A stretch of DNA of 64,000 nucleotides, taken from the NCBI GenBank assembly GCA_965212595.1, contig CBDBVE010000001.1, positions 434,001-498,000 on the forward strand, in the 5' to 3' direction. The notes below the pieces were generated by a model. It was not told the origin of the DNA, did not search any database, and worked only from the letters and a program-made list of their open reading frames with translations. A program made the translations under genes and the position numbers. Shown here piece after piece: positions 1 to 7,706 of this stretch. Numbering within the stretch: the stretch's first letter is position 1; each line of letters opens with the position of its first letter. The DNA is from Poritiphilus sp965212595. GTDB taxonomy: Bacteria > Bacteroidota > Bacteroidia > Flavobacteriales > Flavobacteriaceae.

Positions 1-1497
1 AAAAGCGTTCAACTGATGCGCCACAATGGTATTGAGTATTGTCATGGGTTTGGCGCAATTAGTCTTGGCACCTACCCCGCGAATTTCAAATTTGTTCCCG
101 GTAAAAGCAAAAGGAGAGGTACGGTTTCTATCGGTATTATCCAGGAGAATCTCAGGAATTTTACCTACCACATTAAGCTTTAATTCTGTTTTTTCTTCTG
201 GGGAGAGTTTTCCTTTGGAAACCCCTTCCAGCTCATCGAGGACAGCGCTTAACTGAGACCCGATAAATATGGATATTATTGCCGGTGGCGCCTCATTAGC
301 TCCGAGTCTATGATCGTTACTGGCCGATGCTATCGAGGACCTCAGCAGTTCTTCGTAAGAATCTACAGCTTTAAGTGTGTTTACAAAAAAGGTAAGAAAC
401 TGAAGGTTTTTCATTGGTGTAGAGCCCGGACTTAGCAAATTAACACCCGTATCTGTAGCCAAAGACCAGTTATTGTGCTTACCAGAACCATTGATGCCCG
501 CAAAGGGCTTTTCGTGAAAAAGCACCTTGAAATGATGCTTGTCTGCCACTTTTTCCATCACATCCATAAGCAGCAAATTATGGTCTACTGCTAAATTTGC
601 TTCTTCAAAAACAGGTGCCAGTTCAAACTGGTTGGGAGCCACTTCGTTATGCCGGGTCTTAACCGGAATGCCTAATTTGGTGCATTCAATTTCCAGGTCG
701 CGCATAAAATTAATAGCGCGCATAGGGATAACGCCAAAATAGTGGTCATCTAATTGCTGTCCTTTGGCGGCTGAATGCCCTACCAGTGTCCTTCCTGCCA
801 ACAAGATATCGGGCCTGGAGTTTGCAAGCGCTTTATCAATCAAAAAATACTCCTGTTCCCATCCCAGCGTAGCGTTTACTTTACTAACATTCTTGTCAAA
901 ATACCTGGCAACCGCAGTGGCCGCCTCATCTATGGTGTGCAAGGCCCTAAGTAGCGGAGCCTTGTTATCCAGAGCTTCTCCGGTATAGGAAACAAAAATT
1001 GTGGGGATGCATAGGGTGCTACCGTAAATGAAGGCCGGCGAGGTTGGATCCCAGGCCGTGTACCCCCGAGCTTCAAAAGTATTTCTTATCCCCCCGCTTG
1101 GAAAACTTGAAGCATCAGGCTCTTGCTGCACCAATTGCCCTCCTCCGAATTTCTCCAGGGCGCTTCCGTTTGGTAGAAGGTCGATAAAAGCATCGTGCTT
1201 TTCTGCTGTTGCACCAGTTAGCGGTTGAAACCAGTGTGTATAATGAGTTGCACCCATTGAAATTGCCCATGCTTTCATCGCTTCGGCAACCTGATCAGCG
1301 ATCTTCCTATCAATTTTAGACCCTGAAAGCACCGCACTTTTTACACTGCGATAGGCATCCCTGGTTAAGTATTGCAACATGCGCTCCTCATTGAAAACCT
1401 GTACGGCAAATATTTCTGAACGTTTTCCAGGTTCTGAGACGGGGATATGCGATCTTAGGCGGCTGTTCTTTACAGCTTCAAATCTTGTTTTGGACAT
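1..1497 (-). CDS. glnN: Glutamine synthetase type III (GlnN), C-terminus cut off by window start
   Basis: This enzyme makes glutamine from glutamate, ammonia and ATP. The minus frame is open from the ATG at 1497 to the window edge, giving 499 codons. Type III enzymes usually have a little over 700 residues, so roughly the last third is missing. Hallmarks seen are THYTHWFQPLTG near residue 85, AEKHDAF near 98, and the GSIII signature with HEKPF and NGSGKHNNWSL near residues 320-340. It is transcribed away from a type II glutamine synthetase at 1713, so two unrelated classes sit back to back. A good promoter lies 32 bp upstream. The family call is secure. What lies beyond the edge is unknown. 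Confidence 0.95.
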   Translation of the reverse strand, partial: MSKTRFEAVKNSRLRSHIPVSEPGKRSEIFAVQVFNEERMLQYLTRDAYRSVKSAVLSGSKIDRKIADQVAEAMKAWAISMGATHYTHWFQPLTGATAEKHDAFIDLLPNGSALEKFGGGQLVQQEPDASSFPSGGIRNTFEARGYTAWDPTSPAFIYGSTLCIPTIFVSYTGEALDNKAPLLRALHTIDEAATAVARYFDKNVSKVNATLGWEQEYFLIDKALANSRPDILLAGRTLVGHSAAKGQQLDDHYFGVIPMRAINFMRDLEIECTKLGIPVKTRHNEVAPNQFELAPVFEEANLAVDHNLLLMDVMEKVADKHHFKVLFHEKPFAGINGSGKHNNWSLATDTGVNLLSPGSTPMKNLQFLTFFVNTLKAVDSYEELLRSSIASASNDHRLGANEAPPAIISIFIGSQLSAVLDELEGVSKGKLSPEEKTELKLNVVGKIPEILLDNTDRNRTSPFAFTGNKFEIRGVGAKTNCAKPMTILNTIVAHQLNAF

Positions 1498-1528
1498 TTT
1501 CCGGATTTTATTGGAATTGGATGAATCG

Positions 1529-1558
1529 CAAAATTAAGCATTTCACAGAAAAACCAAA
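1529..1558 (-). promoter_or_regulatory. Promoter of glnN
   Basis: Read on the minus strand, TTTG (1555-1558), an 18-bp spacer and TAATTTTG (1529-1536) match the Bacteroidota primary-sigma consensus TTTG-N19-TAnnTTTG. The inferred transcription start lies about 25 bp before the glnN ATG. Confidence 0.65.
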
Positions 1559-1581
1559 TATTTATGCAAAATTTGCAAAAT

Positions 1582-1601
1582 ACCCCCTCAAAAAAGGGGG
1601 T
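1582..1601. promoter_or_regulatory. Palindrome between the divergent glutamine synthetase genes
   Basis: Perfect 7-bp arms ACCCCCT and AGGGGGT are separated by six bases (CAAAAA). It lies upstream of both promoters in an otherwise very AT-rich spacer. As a GC-rich island it stands out. I infer an operator for a nitrogen-responsive regulator, but no regulator is encoded nearby. It is not followed by a T-run on the plus strand, so it does not look like a terminator. Confidence 0.4.
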
Positions 1602-1669
1602 GTTAATAAATATGTATAATTTTTTAATATTTACCCCTTATTTTGTTGTGGCAATACTCTTAAAAAGTA

Positions 1670-1677
1670 TATTTTTG
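1670..1677 (+). promoter_or_regulatory. -7 element of the GSII gene promoter
   Basis: TATTTTTG fits TAnnTTTG exactly. A TTG lies about 21 bp upstream at the -33 position. Transcription would start near 1684, leaving a leader of about 29 bases before the ATG at 1713. Confidence 0.55.
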
Positions 1678-1712
1678 ACGGTCTTAAAAAACTAAAATTA
1701 ATCCTTGGTATT

Positions 1713-2741
1713 ATGAGCAAAGCAAAATTAGAGTACATATGGTTGGATGGTTACAAGCCTACCCAAAATATGCGTAGCAAAACAAAAATCGAAGATAACT
1801 TTAGTGGAAAGTTGGAGGATTGCCCTATTTGGTCTTTTGACGGCAGTTCTACCCTGCAAGCAGAAGGAAATTCTTCGGACTGTTTGTTAAAGCCCGTTGC
1901 TATTTTTCCAGACCCGGCTAGAAAAAACGGGTTTTTGGTAATGACTGAAGTTTTAAATGCAGATGGAACACCTCATGAGAGTAATCATAGAGCTCGCATT
2001 GATGATGATGATAACGATTTCTGGTTTGGATTTGAACAAGAATACTTTATCATGGATAGGGACACACAACTACCTCTGGGATTCCCAGTAGGTGGATATC
2101 CTGGCCCTCAGGGGTTATACTACTGCTCTGTTGGAGGTAGAAATACCCACGGAAGAGATTTTGTTGAGGAGCACGCAGACCTATGCCTTGAAGCAGGTAT
2201 TAACTTTGAGGGAATCAACCAGGAAGTTGCCAGCGGACAATGGGAATTTCAAATTTTTTCCAAGGGAGCTAAAAACGCGGGTGACCAAGTATGGGTAGCG
2301 CGTTATCTTTTAGATAGACTTACGGAGCAATACGGATTCTATATTGAATACCATCCAAAACCGATTAAGGGAGATTGGAATGGTTCTGGAATGCATGCGA
2401 ACTTCTCTAATTCTACTTTGAGAAATGCAGGTTCTAAAGAGGTATACGAGCAAATTTGCGAAGCCTTCAGACCAGTGGCCAAAGAACATATCGCAGTTTA
2501 TGGTGAATTTAACGACCAGCGTCTTACAGGACTCCACGAAACGGCTTCTATCAATGATTTTAGCTATGGCATATCAGACAGAGGTGCTTCAATCAGAATC
2601 CCTATCGCCACGGTGGAAAAAGGATGGAAAGGTTGGCTGGAAGACAGAAGGCCAGCTTCTAACGGAGATCCTTATAAAATAGCCGGAAGAATCGTTAAAA
2701 CGGTAAAAGGTGCTGAAGTTACGGCTCCTGCAACAAGTTAA
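1713..2741 (+). CDS. Glutamine synthetase type II (eukaryotic-type GSII)
   Basis: This is a 342-residue ammonia ligase of the short GSII family, the usual length for eukaryote-like enzymes. The beta-grasp domain covers about residues 1-95. The catalytic domain shows WFGFEQEYF (104-112), GQWEFQ (175-180), NGSGMH (223-228), RGASIRIP (290-297) and EDRRPASNGDPY (310-321), which carry metal, glutamate and ATP contacts in the family. It starts 29 bases after a good promoter and ends at a strong hairpin terminator. Its divergent neighbour is the type III enzyme, so the two probably share control of ammonia assimilation. Co-occurrence of GSII and GSIII is known in Flavobacteria. The numbering of glnA paralogues varies, so no symbol is given. 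Confidence 0.96.
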   Translation: MSKAKLEYIWLDGYKPTQNMRSKTKIEDNFSGKLEDCPIWSFDGSSTLQAEGNSSDCLLKPVAIFPDPARKNGFLVMTEVLNADGTPHESNHRARIDDDDNDFWFGFEQEYFIMDRDTQLPLGFPVGGYPGPQGLYYCSVGGRNTHGRDFVEEHADLCLEAGINFEGINQEVASGQWEFQIFSKGAKNAGDQVWVARYLLDRLTEQYGFYIEYHPKPIKGDWNGSGMHANFSNSTLRNAGSKEVYEQICEAFRPVAKEHIAVYGEFNDQRLTGLHETASINDFSYGISDRGASIRIPIATVEKGWKGWLEDRRPASNGDPYKIAGRIVKTVKGAEVTAPATS

Positions 2742-2762
2742 ATGTTAAATAATTTATAGCCG

Positions 2763-2797
2763 AACCGCTTTGGATTTCAAATCTGAAGCGGTTTTTT
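2763..2797 (+). terminator. Terminator after the GSII gene
   Basis: Arms AACCGCTT (2763-2770) and AAGCGGTT (2786-2793) are followed by a T-run. It lies between convergent genes and overlaps the end of the exchanger gene on the other strand. Confidence 0.85.
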
Positions 2798-3737
2798 ATT
2801 GCACGGTAAAGAAGAGGAAGGTAGCATAAGCCGCCAGAAGTACCAGACCATCCCTCCATCCCAACCGAAGCCCTTTGGGGAAGAAAACCAGGGGTAAAAT
2901 AAGGAAGGAAATGCCCAGCATCCAGAGGACATCGTTCGTTAGCAAACCCCGATCTACAACTTCAATTGGGGTGATTATGGACGTTATGCCAAGAACGGCC
3001 AAAATATTGAAAATATTAGAGCCGATAAGATTCCCTACGGAAATAGCCTTCTCCTTTTTAAGAATGGCGATAATGGAGGCTGCGAGTTCTGGAATACTTG
3101 TACCAACCGAGACTACCGTAATTCCAATTATCCTTGCGCTAACCCCAAAGGCTTCTGCCATGCCCACGGCACCACTGATTAGAAGTTCGGATCCTCCCCA
3201 GAGCGCTGTACCTCCCAATCCGAGGAACATTACTGATTTATAGAGCGGCATTGGGATACCCTCAGGGGCGACCATACCATTAACCACAGCCGGCCTTTGA
3301 AACCTGAGCAGATAGACAAGAAATACAAAAAGAAAAACAAATAAGATGACTCCTTCGTACCGCACCAGGCTCTCACCTGTATAGAGAAAGAAGTAGAACA
3401 TTAGCGAGGCTACCATCATTACGGGCCAGTCTGTAAAATAGAAACTTTTTCGAACCTCTATACTTCCCAAAATAATGGTGATGGCCAGAACCAACCCAAG
3501 GTTAGCAATGTTAGAGCCTATGACGTTTCCAAGAGCCAGATCCGCAAAACCATTTAAGGCGGCCTTAATACTAACAATCAATTCTGGTGCCGAGGTGGCA
3601 AAAGAAACAATGGTCATTCCAATTACAATTTTCGGAATGTTGAGTCTGATAGAAAAAGCTACTGCCGATTTTAATAACCAGTTCCCGCCGGCGATCAGAA
3701 GAATCAAGCCTAAGAGAATATAAAGCAGGTCCTGCAT
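2796..3737 (-). CDS. Calcium/sodium antiporter (YrbG/CaCA family)
   Basis: This 313-residue polytopic inner-membrane exchanger belongs to the K+-dependent Na+/Ca2+ exchanger-like family. It is built as an inverted duplication. The first alpha-repeat has SFATSAPELIVSI and GNVIGSNIANLGLVL near residues 45-85. The second has SVGTSIPELAASI and GNLIGSNIFNILAVLG near residues 205-250. The paired acidic PE residues and GNxxGSN motifs are those that bind the cation in the family. About ten hydrophobic segments are visible. It stands alone and converges on the GSII gene. The transported ion cannot be read from the sequence, but the family assignment is firm. Confidence 0.93.
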   Translation of the reverse strand: MQDLLYILLGLILLIAGGNWLLKSAVAFSIRLNIPKIVIGMTIVSFATSAPELIVSIKAALNGFADLALGNVIGSNIANLGLVLAITIILGSIEVRKSFYFTDWPVMMVASLMFYFFLYTGESLVRYEGVILFVFLFVFLVYLLRFQRPAVVNGMVAPEGIPMPLYKSVMFLGLGGTALWGGSELLISGAVGMAEAFGVSARIIGITVVSVGTSIPELAASIIAILKKEKAISVGNLIGSNIFNILAVLGITSIITPIEVVDRGLLTNDVLWMLGISFLILPLVFFPKGLRLGWRDGLVLLAAYATFLFFTVQ

Positions 3738-3803
3738 TCTAGGAATTTTGAGTAAATATAGATGAAGATTTTCTTTTATCGCTCATCTGTTTTAAAGTAA
3801 GTA

Positions 3804-3849
3804 AACTATGTGAATAGTTAAATAACTATAAAATTAGTTGTTTAACTAA
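3804..3849. promoter_or_regulatory. Cluster of three inverted repeats, probable BlaI-type operators
   Basis: Three inverted repeats share the half-site TTAGTT/AACTAA: AACTA-N6-TAGTT (3804-3819), TAGTTA-AA-TAACTA (3815-3828) and TTAGTT-N4-AACTAA (3834-3849). The last overlaps the -33 region of the promoter of the serine hydrolase gene. A BlaI/MecI-family repressor is encoded two genes downstream, so I infer that these are its binding sites. Confidence 0.6.
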
Positions 3850-3868
3850 AAAAATAGTAATATGTTTG
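3838..3868 (+). promoter_or_regulatory. Promoter of the serine hydrolase-blaI-blaR1 operon
   Basis: TTG (3838-3840), a 20-bp spacer and TATGTTTG (3861-3868) match the Bacteroidota consensus. The inferred start, near 3875, leaves a short leader before the ATG at 3890. It excludes the upstream in-frame TTG at 3866, which lies inside the -7 element. Confidence 0.65.
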
Positions 3869-3889
3869 AATTCAAAATTCATCATCATC

Positions 3890-4984
3890 ATGCGAACGGT
3901 ATTCAAATCATTCTTTATTCTCTGTGTTTTCATGCTGTTTTTGGGAATAGGCAGCTTGCAGGCTCAAAATGAGTCCGCTTCGACTATAGTTCAAAAAATT
4001 GACACCTATTTAGCTTCTTTGGAAGGTCCCGGATTTTCGGGTACAATATTAGTAGCACACAAAGGCCAAACAATTTGGTCAAAGGGATTTCAGTATGCCA
4101 ATAGGGAAACAGGACTCAAAAATTCTCCAAATACCGTCTTTGATATTGGTAGCATCACCAAGCAATTCACGGCGGCTGGTATTTTAAAACTTGAAATGCA
4201 GGGCAAACTTAGCACAGAGGATAAACTTGCTGATCATCTGCCTGGTGTTCCCGAAAAATTTGAGCATATAAGCCTGCATCATTTGCTAACCCATTCTGCC
4301 GGCATGCCAGATGCCATTGGAAATGATTATGCGGCCATTACTGAGACAGAATTTGTAAGCCAGGCCTTTAAAAATGTTAAAGCCGGGCGAATAGGGAAAA
4401 AGTACCATTATTCAAATGTTGGTTACAGCCTTTTGGCCCTCGTCATTGAAAAGGTGAGCCAAATGTCTTATGAGGCTTATTTAAAACAACATTTGTTTGC
4501 GCCTGCCGGAATGATGAACACCGGTTATGTTTTGCCCAATTGGAATCCAGAAAAGATCGCCATTGGTTATCGGGGAAAGAAAGTCTGGGGAAAGCCTACG
4601 GATAAAAAGTGGGCTGGAGACGGACCCTATTTGCATCTAAAAGGAAACGGAGGTATCTTATCTACTGTTGAAGACATGTACCAATGGCATCTGGCCCTGG
4701 AAAGCGAGAATATATTATCTAAAACTGCCATAAAAAAGTTCCAGCATCCACATATAAAAGAGGACCCTTCGGGCCGTTCATTCTATGGCTACGGCTGGGC
4801 CATTTTCCCTACGCCAAGAAACACACAGCTTATCGCTCACAACGGCGGTAATGGAATTTTCTTCGCAGATTTTTGGAGGTATCTCAGTGAAGACATCACC
4901 ATAATTGTAATGACTAACAACACCAACGAACACAGTGAATCTATGGCCTCTAATATAGCCGGTATCCTATTGCAAAAAAGTTAA
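3890..4984 (+). CDS. Exported serine hydrolase, class C beta-lactamase-like
   Basis: This 364-residue protein of the beta-lactamase/penicillin-binding-protein fold (Pfam Beta-lactamase) has a Sec signal peptide over residues 1-26 ending in LQAQ. The nucleophile motif SITK falls at residues 88-91, YSN at 174-176 and an HNGG box near 318 in place of the usual KTG. These are features of the esterase/D-peptidase/class C group. An in-frame TTG lies 24 bases upstream, but ATG 3890 starts directly at the signal peptide and fits the promoter. The next two genes encode a BlaI-type repressor and BlaR1-type sensor, which suggests induction by cell-wall stress or beta-lactams. Whether it hydrolyses beta-lactams, peptides or esters cannot be told. 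Confidence 0.88.
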   Translation: MRTVFKSFFILCVFMLFLGIGSLQAQNESASTIVQKIDTYLASLEGPGFSGTILVAHKGQTIWSKGFQYANRETGLKNSPNTVFDIGSITKQFTAAGILKLEMQGKLSTEDKLADHLPGVPEKFEHISLHHLLTHSAGMPDAIGNDYAAITETEFVSQAFKNVKAGRIGKKYHYSNVGYSLLALVIEKVSQMSYEAYLKQHLFAPAGMMNTGYVLPNWNPEKIAIGYRGKKVWGKPTDKKWAGDGPYLHLKGNGGILSTVEDMYQWHLALESENILSKTAIKKFQHPHIKEDPSGRSFYGYGWAIFPTPRNTQLIAHNGGNGIFFADFWRYLSEDITIIVMTNNTNEHSESMASNIAGILLQKS

Positions 4985-5005
4985 GCGATTTAAAATTATA
5001 GTAGC

Positions 5006-5365
5006 ATGCAAAAATTAACGAACAAAGAAGAAGAGGTTATGAAAATCCTTTGGAACCTAAAAAAGGCTTTTGTTAAAGAAATAAGAGCGGAATTCAAGGG
5101 TGAAAAACCACATTATAATACACTCTCCACTATTGTAAGAAATTTAGAAGACAAAAAGTATGTCTCTTATGAGGCATTTGGAAATACGCATCGTTACTTT
5201 CCGATTGTAACAAAGGAAGCCTACAGGAAGCGTTTTATCAATTCTACCATCGCCGATTACTATGATAATTCCTATAAGAATCTGGTATCCTTTTTTGCGA
5301 AGGAGGAGAAAATATCGGTAAAGGAACTCAAGGAAATTATTGACCTGATTGAAAAGAATAAGTAA
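5006..5365 (+). CDS. BlaI/MecI/CopY-family transcriptional repressor
   Basis: This 119-residue winged-helix repressor starts MQKLTNKEEEVMKILW, the typical opening of the BlaI/MecI family. The recognition region YNTLSTIVRNLEDKKYVSYE lies near residues 38-57. A C-terminal helical dimerisation part follows (YYDNSYKNLVSFFAKEEK). In this family a membrane metalloprotease sensor triggers cleavage of the repressor. Here the sensor gene follows at once: the stop and the next start overlap as TAATG at 5363-5367. Inverted repeats at 3804-3849 are the likely operators. The family is clear; the inducing signal is unknown. Confidence 0.92.
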   Translation: MQKLTNKEEEVMKILWNLKKAFVKEIRAEFKGEKPHYNTLSTIVRNLEDKKYVSYEAFGNTHRYFPIVTKEAYRKRFINSTIADYYDNSYKNLVSFFAKEEKISVKELKEIIDLIEKNK

Positions 5366-7041
5366 TGGAAACATTTTTTATATACCTCTTAAAGGCCTCC
5401 GGTATACTGGCGCTTTTTTATACGATATATCAACTTTTCCTTAAAAAGGAAACTTTTTTTAATACCAATAGGCATTTCTTGCTTGCAGGCATTGGCTTGG
5501 CTTTTCTGGGGCCTCTGGTGCTTATTACCCGTTATATCGAGGTCACCCCGGTTTCTACTGAAAGTGTAGCGGCCTTGCCCTATACAACAGAGATCGCAGG
5601 AACGGCCGAAGTAACTGTGGATTGGTGGAATATTGCGTTTTACACCTATCTCGCAGGGATGCTGGTTTTGACATTCCGGTTTTTTCTTCAACTGGCTTCG
5701 CTTTATAGCATCTGCAAAAACGGAATTCGCCGAAATGAACAGGGGTTTACTTTGGTAGAAACAGCTGCAAATGTGGCTCCTTTTTCTTTCTTTAGGACCA
5801 TTGTCTACAATCCGAGCCATTATACCGAGCAGGAGTTACAAAATATTATTAGCCATGAAAAGGCGCACTGTGCACAGCACCATTCTATAGATGTCTTAAT
5901 GGGGTACTTGCTTACCATTGTGCTCTGGGCGAATCCTATTAGCTGGCTATATACCAAGAGCATACAACAGAATTTAGAATTTTTGGCAGACGCCTATGCA
6001 ATTGAGGGGCGGGCTTCTCTGAAAGTCTACCAGTATACACTATTAAAGGTTTCCGGAAATTCTTTCTGCACTTCAATCACTAATAATTTTCATAATTCAT
6101 TAATCAAAAAACGAATAGTCATGTTACAAAAATCAAGATCCAAAAAAGGCAGCGTTCTCAAAACCGCCTTGGTCATACCCACTTTGGCGCTTTTTCTTAT
6201 AAGTTTTAATACCACAGAGGTGTATGTGCCTGCCGATACCGGCTCTGCCGAATTTTCGCTCTCGCTTCCTACCAGCAAGAATATTGAAATAAAAATCGAT
6301 AAGAATACTTCGAATTCCGACTTAAAAGAAATCAAACGAAATTTGTCGAAAAAAGGAATCGACTTTTCGTATGATGTTAGGAGAAACGAGGGTATGGAAA
6401 TCACTTCGATCCACATACACATGGGAGTTACCAAAAAAGAGGGGAAGCAATTTTCGGCCTCTTCCTCATATGACAACGACGGTGAGCCAATAGATGAAAT
6501 CGTGATTTTTTATGATCCCAAGAGCAACACTTTTTCCCTAGGTGGAGAACCTGCGGTTTCAAAAATTTTGCATAGCAACAATGGCAGTAGTGTCTGGATA
6601 ACCAGTGATGATTCGCAGGGTAAAGTCATTGAAATTGAAGATGAGGACGGTAAAGAGGTGATTCGCATAGACGGTAAGAAAGTGAGCCGGGAGGAGTACG
6701 AAAAGATGAAGGAAAATGGAGAATTGCATGATAGCCGTATAAAAATTGAACACTCAGACAGCGACAACAACAGCAACGTCATGATTTTGCGAGATAGCGA
6801 TGATGAGCATGATATTGACGTTATGTCTGCGGTATCTGGCAGCTTTTTATTCATTGATAATGATGGCATTGAGCCATTGTATATTCTAGATGGTAAAGAG
6901 GTAGACGAAAAAACTGTTAAAAACCTCTCACCAGACGATGTTGAATCTATAGATGTCAGCAAAGGAAAGGGAGCTATCAAAAAATATGGTGACAAAGCAA
7001 AAAACGGAGTCGTGGAAATTACTTCCAAGAAGAAAAATTAG
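5365..7041 (+). CDS. BlaR1/MecR1-type M56 metallopeptidase sensor with a TonB-plug-like tail
   Basis: This 558-residue membrane protein has N-terminal transmembrane helices over about residues 1-110. An M56 zinc peptidase domain carries HEKAH at 164-168 and the third ligand region NLEFLADAYA at 203-211. A further transmembrane segment lies near 265-285. The rest is an acidic, Asp/Ser-rich periplasmic region. It ends in a module (about 500-558) with LYILDGKEV, DVESIDVSKGKGAIKKYGDK and NGVVEIT, which resembles the plug domain of TonB-dependent receptors. Classical BlaR1 instead ends in a penicillin-binding sensor domain, so ligand sensing must differ here. The gene overlaps blaI by one base and is followed by a strong terminator. 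Confidence 0.9.
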   Translation: METFFIYLLKASGILALFYTIYQLFLKKETFFNTNRHFLLAGIGLAFLGPLVLITRYIEVTPVSTESVAALPYTTEIAGTAEVTVDWWNIAFYTYLAGMLVLTFRFFLQLASLYSICKNGIRRNEQGFTLVETAANVAPFSFFRTIVYNPSHYTEQELQNIISHEKAHCAQHHSIDVLMGYLLTIVLWANPISWLYTKSIQQNLEFLADAYAIEGRASLKVYQYTLLKVSGNSFCTSITNNFHNSLIKKRIVMLQKSRSKKGSVLKTALVIPTLALFLISFNTTEVYVPADTGSAEFSLSLPTSKNIEIKIDKNTSNSDLKEIKRNLSKKGIDFSYDVRRNEGMEITSIHIHMGVTKKEGKQFSASSSYDNDGEPIDEIVIFYDPKSNTFSLGGEPAVSKILHSNNGSSVWITSDDSQGKVIEIEDEDGKEVIRIDGKKVSREEYEKMKENGELHDSRIKIEHSDSDNNSNVMILRDSDDEHDIDVMSAVSGSFLFIDNDGIEPLYILDGKEVDEKTVKNLSPDDVESIDVSKGKGAIKKYGDKAKNGVVEITSKKKN

Positions 7042-7081
7042 TCAGTTTTTTAACTAAATACCAAGGAAGTTTTGGTTTAAG

Positions 7082-7112
7082 ATACCGGTCGTTTTCACGA
7101 CCGGTATTTTTA
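7082..7112 (+). terminator. Terminator of the blaI-blaR1 operon
   Basis: Ten-base arms ATACCGGTCG (7082-7091) and CGACCGGTAT (7098-7107) enclose a six-base loop and are followed by T-rich sequence. Confidence 0.9.
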
Positions 7113-7275
7113 TTTTCAAGGACGAAATGACCGAAAAACAACACTTTTGCTTCAAAACGGCCCTTGCAAAAACAAAAAGCCCCAAAAAAGCCCCTTCAAT
7201 TGTTTAAAACTGTAATAGTTCAGATATTTTTTATTAACAGTCTATAACTTATCCCAAGGAGGTCACTCAAATTTT

Positions 7276-7324
7276 ATAATGCATTTCATCTTTTTGCTTA
7301 CAGTATTGTATTCAAATGCATTAT
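7276..7324. repeat. Spaced inverted repeat
   Basis: ATAATGCATTT (7276-7286) and AAATGCATTAT (7314-7324) are perfect 11-bp arms separated by 27 bp. No poly-T follows. The function is unknown; it could be an operator pair or chance in AT-rich DNA. Confidence 0.35.
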
Positions 7325-7420
7325 TTCTATTCAAATTGTTAGTATTTATGATCCTTTCTTATATATCTTGAATGGATAATTAATGATTTGCAACATACTA
7401 TAACCTAAAAAAGTACCTCT

Positions 7421-7483
7421 ATGATAGCTTTAGCAAAATTTGTAATCAGCCTTATTATCATTTTCATATTAGCCAACTTTTAA
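7421..7483 (+). CDS. Possible 20-residue hydrophobic peptide
   Basis: An ATG opens a 20-codon frame, and nearly all the encoded residues are hydrophobic (MIALAKF at the start, then Ile/Leu-rich), as in a one-helix membrane peptide. An A-rich stretch lies upstream, the usual Bacteroidota substitute for a Shine-Dalgarno site, but no promoter was found. AT-rich DNA readily yields such frames, so this is only a candidate. Confidence 0.2.
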   Translation: MIALAKFVISLIIIFILANF

Positions 7484-7580
7484 AAAATTATTATGATACC
7501 CACACAACGCACACAAAAATGCAGACATATTGCCCTTATGGATCGTCAACGCGCGAACCTGAGAAATGATGCCCTTTACC

Positions 7581-7652
7581 AGTTTGAGCGGAGTCGAGAA
7601 CTTTAATTCTATTTCTGAATTTAGATTTCAACTGCGCTCAACCTGACAATTT
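7581..7652. repeat. REP-like inverted repeat pair
   Basis: AGTTTGAGCGGAGTCGAGAA (7581-7600) is followed about 30 bp later by a near-inverse copy, CAACTGCGCTCAACCTGACA (7629-7648). The same arrangement recurs at 35245-35315. Both lie in non-coding DNA beside gene ends, as REP/BIME elements do. Confidence 0.6.
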
Positions 7653-7706
7653 CTGTACCCAGAGACCTTTTCTTAGCCGCACTTTATTACAAGCAATCTA
7701 CTTCCA

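Larger units (their letters stand above)
7042..7706. other. 665-base intergenic region without a clear gene
   Basis: This region holds the operon terminator, an inverted repeat (7276-7324), one possible 20-codon hydrophobic ORF (7421-7483) and a REP-like repeat pair (7581-7652). No tRNA or recognisable structured RNA is visible. The other open stretches are short and look accidental. Confidence 0.6.

Noticed and set aside
26..1228. Several plus-strand ORFs of 66-76 codons at the left edge
   Set aside because: They are antisense shadows of glnN, whose frame and motifs are clear.
3866..3889. TTG start extending the serine hydrolase by eight residues
   Set aside because: The TTG lies inside the -7 promoter element, and ATG 3890 begins directly with the signal peptide.
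7127..7207. 26-codon frame starting MTEKQHF
   Set aside because: Lies just after a terminator in A-rich DNA, with no promoter or conserved pattern.
7493..7606. 37-codon frame following the tiny hydrophobic ORF
   Set aside because: Its second half is the REP-like repeat, and the composition does not look like protein.
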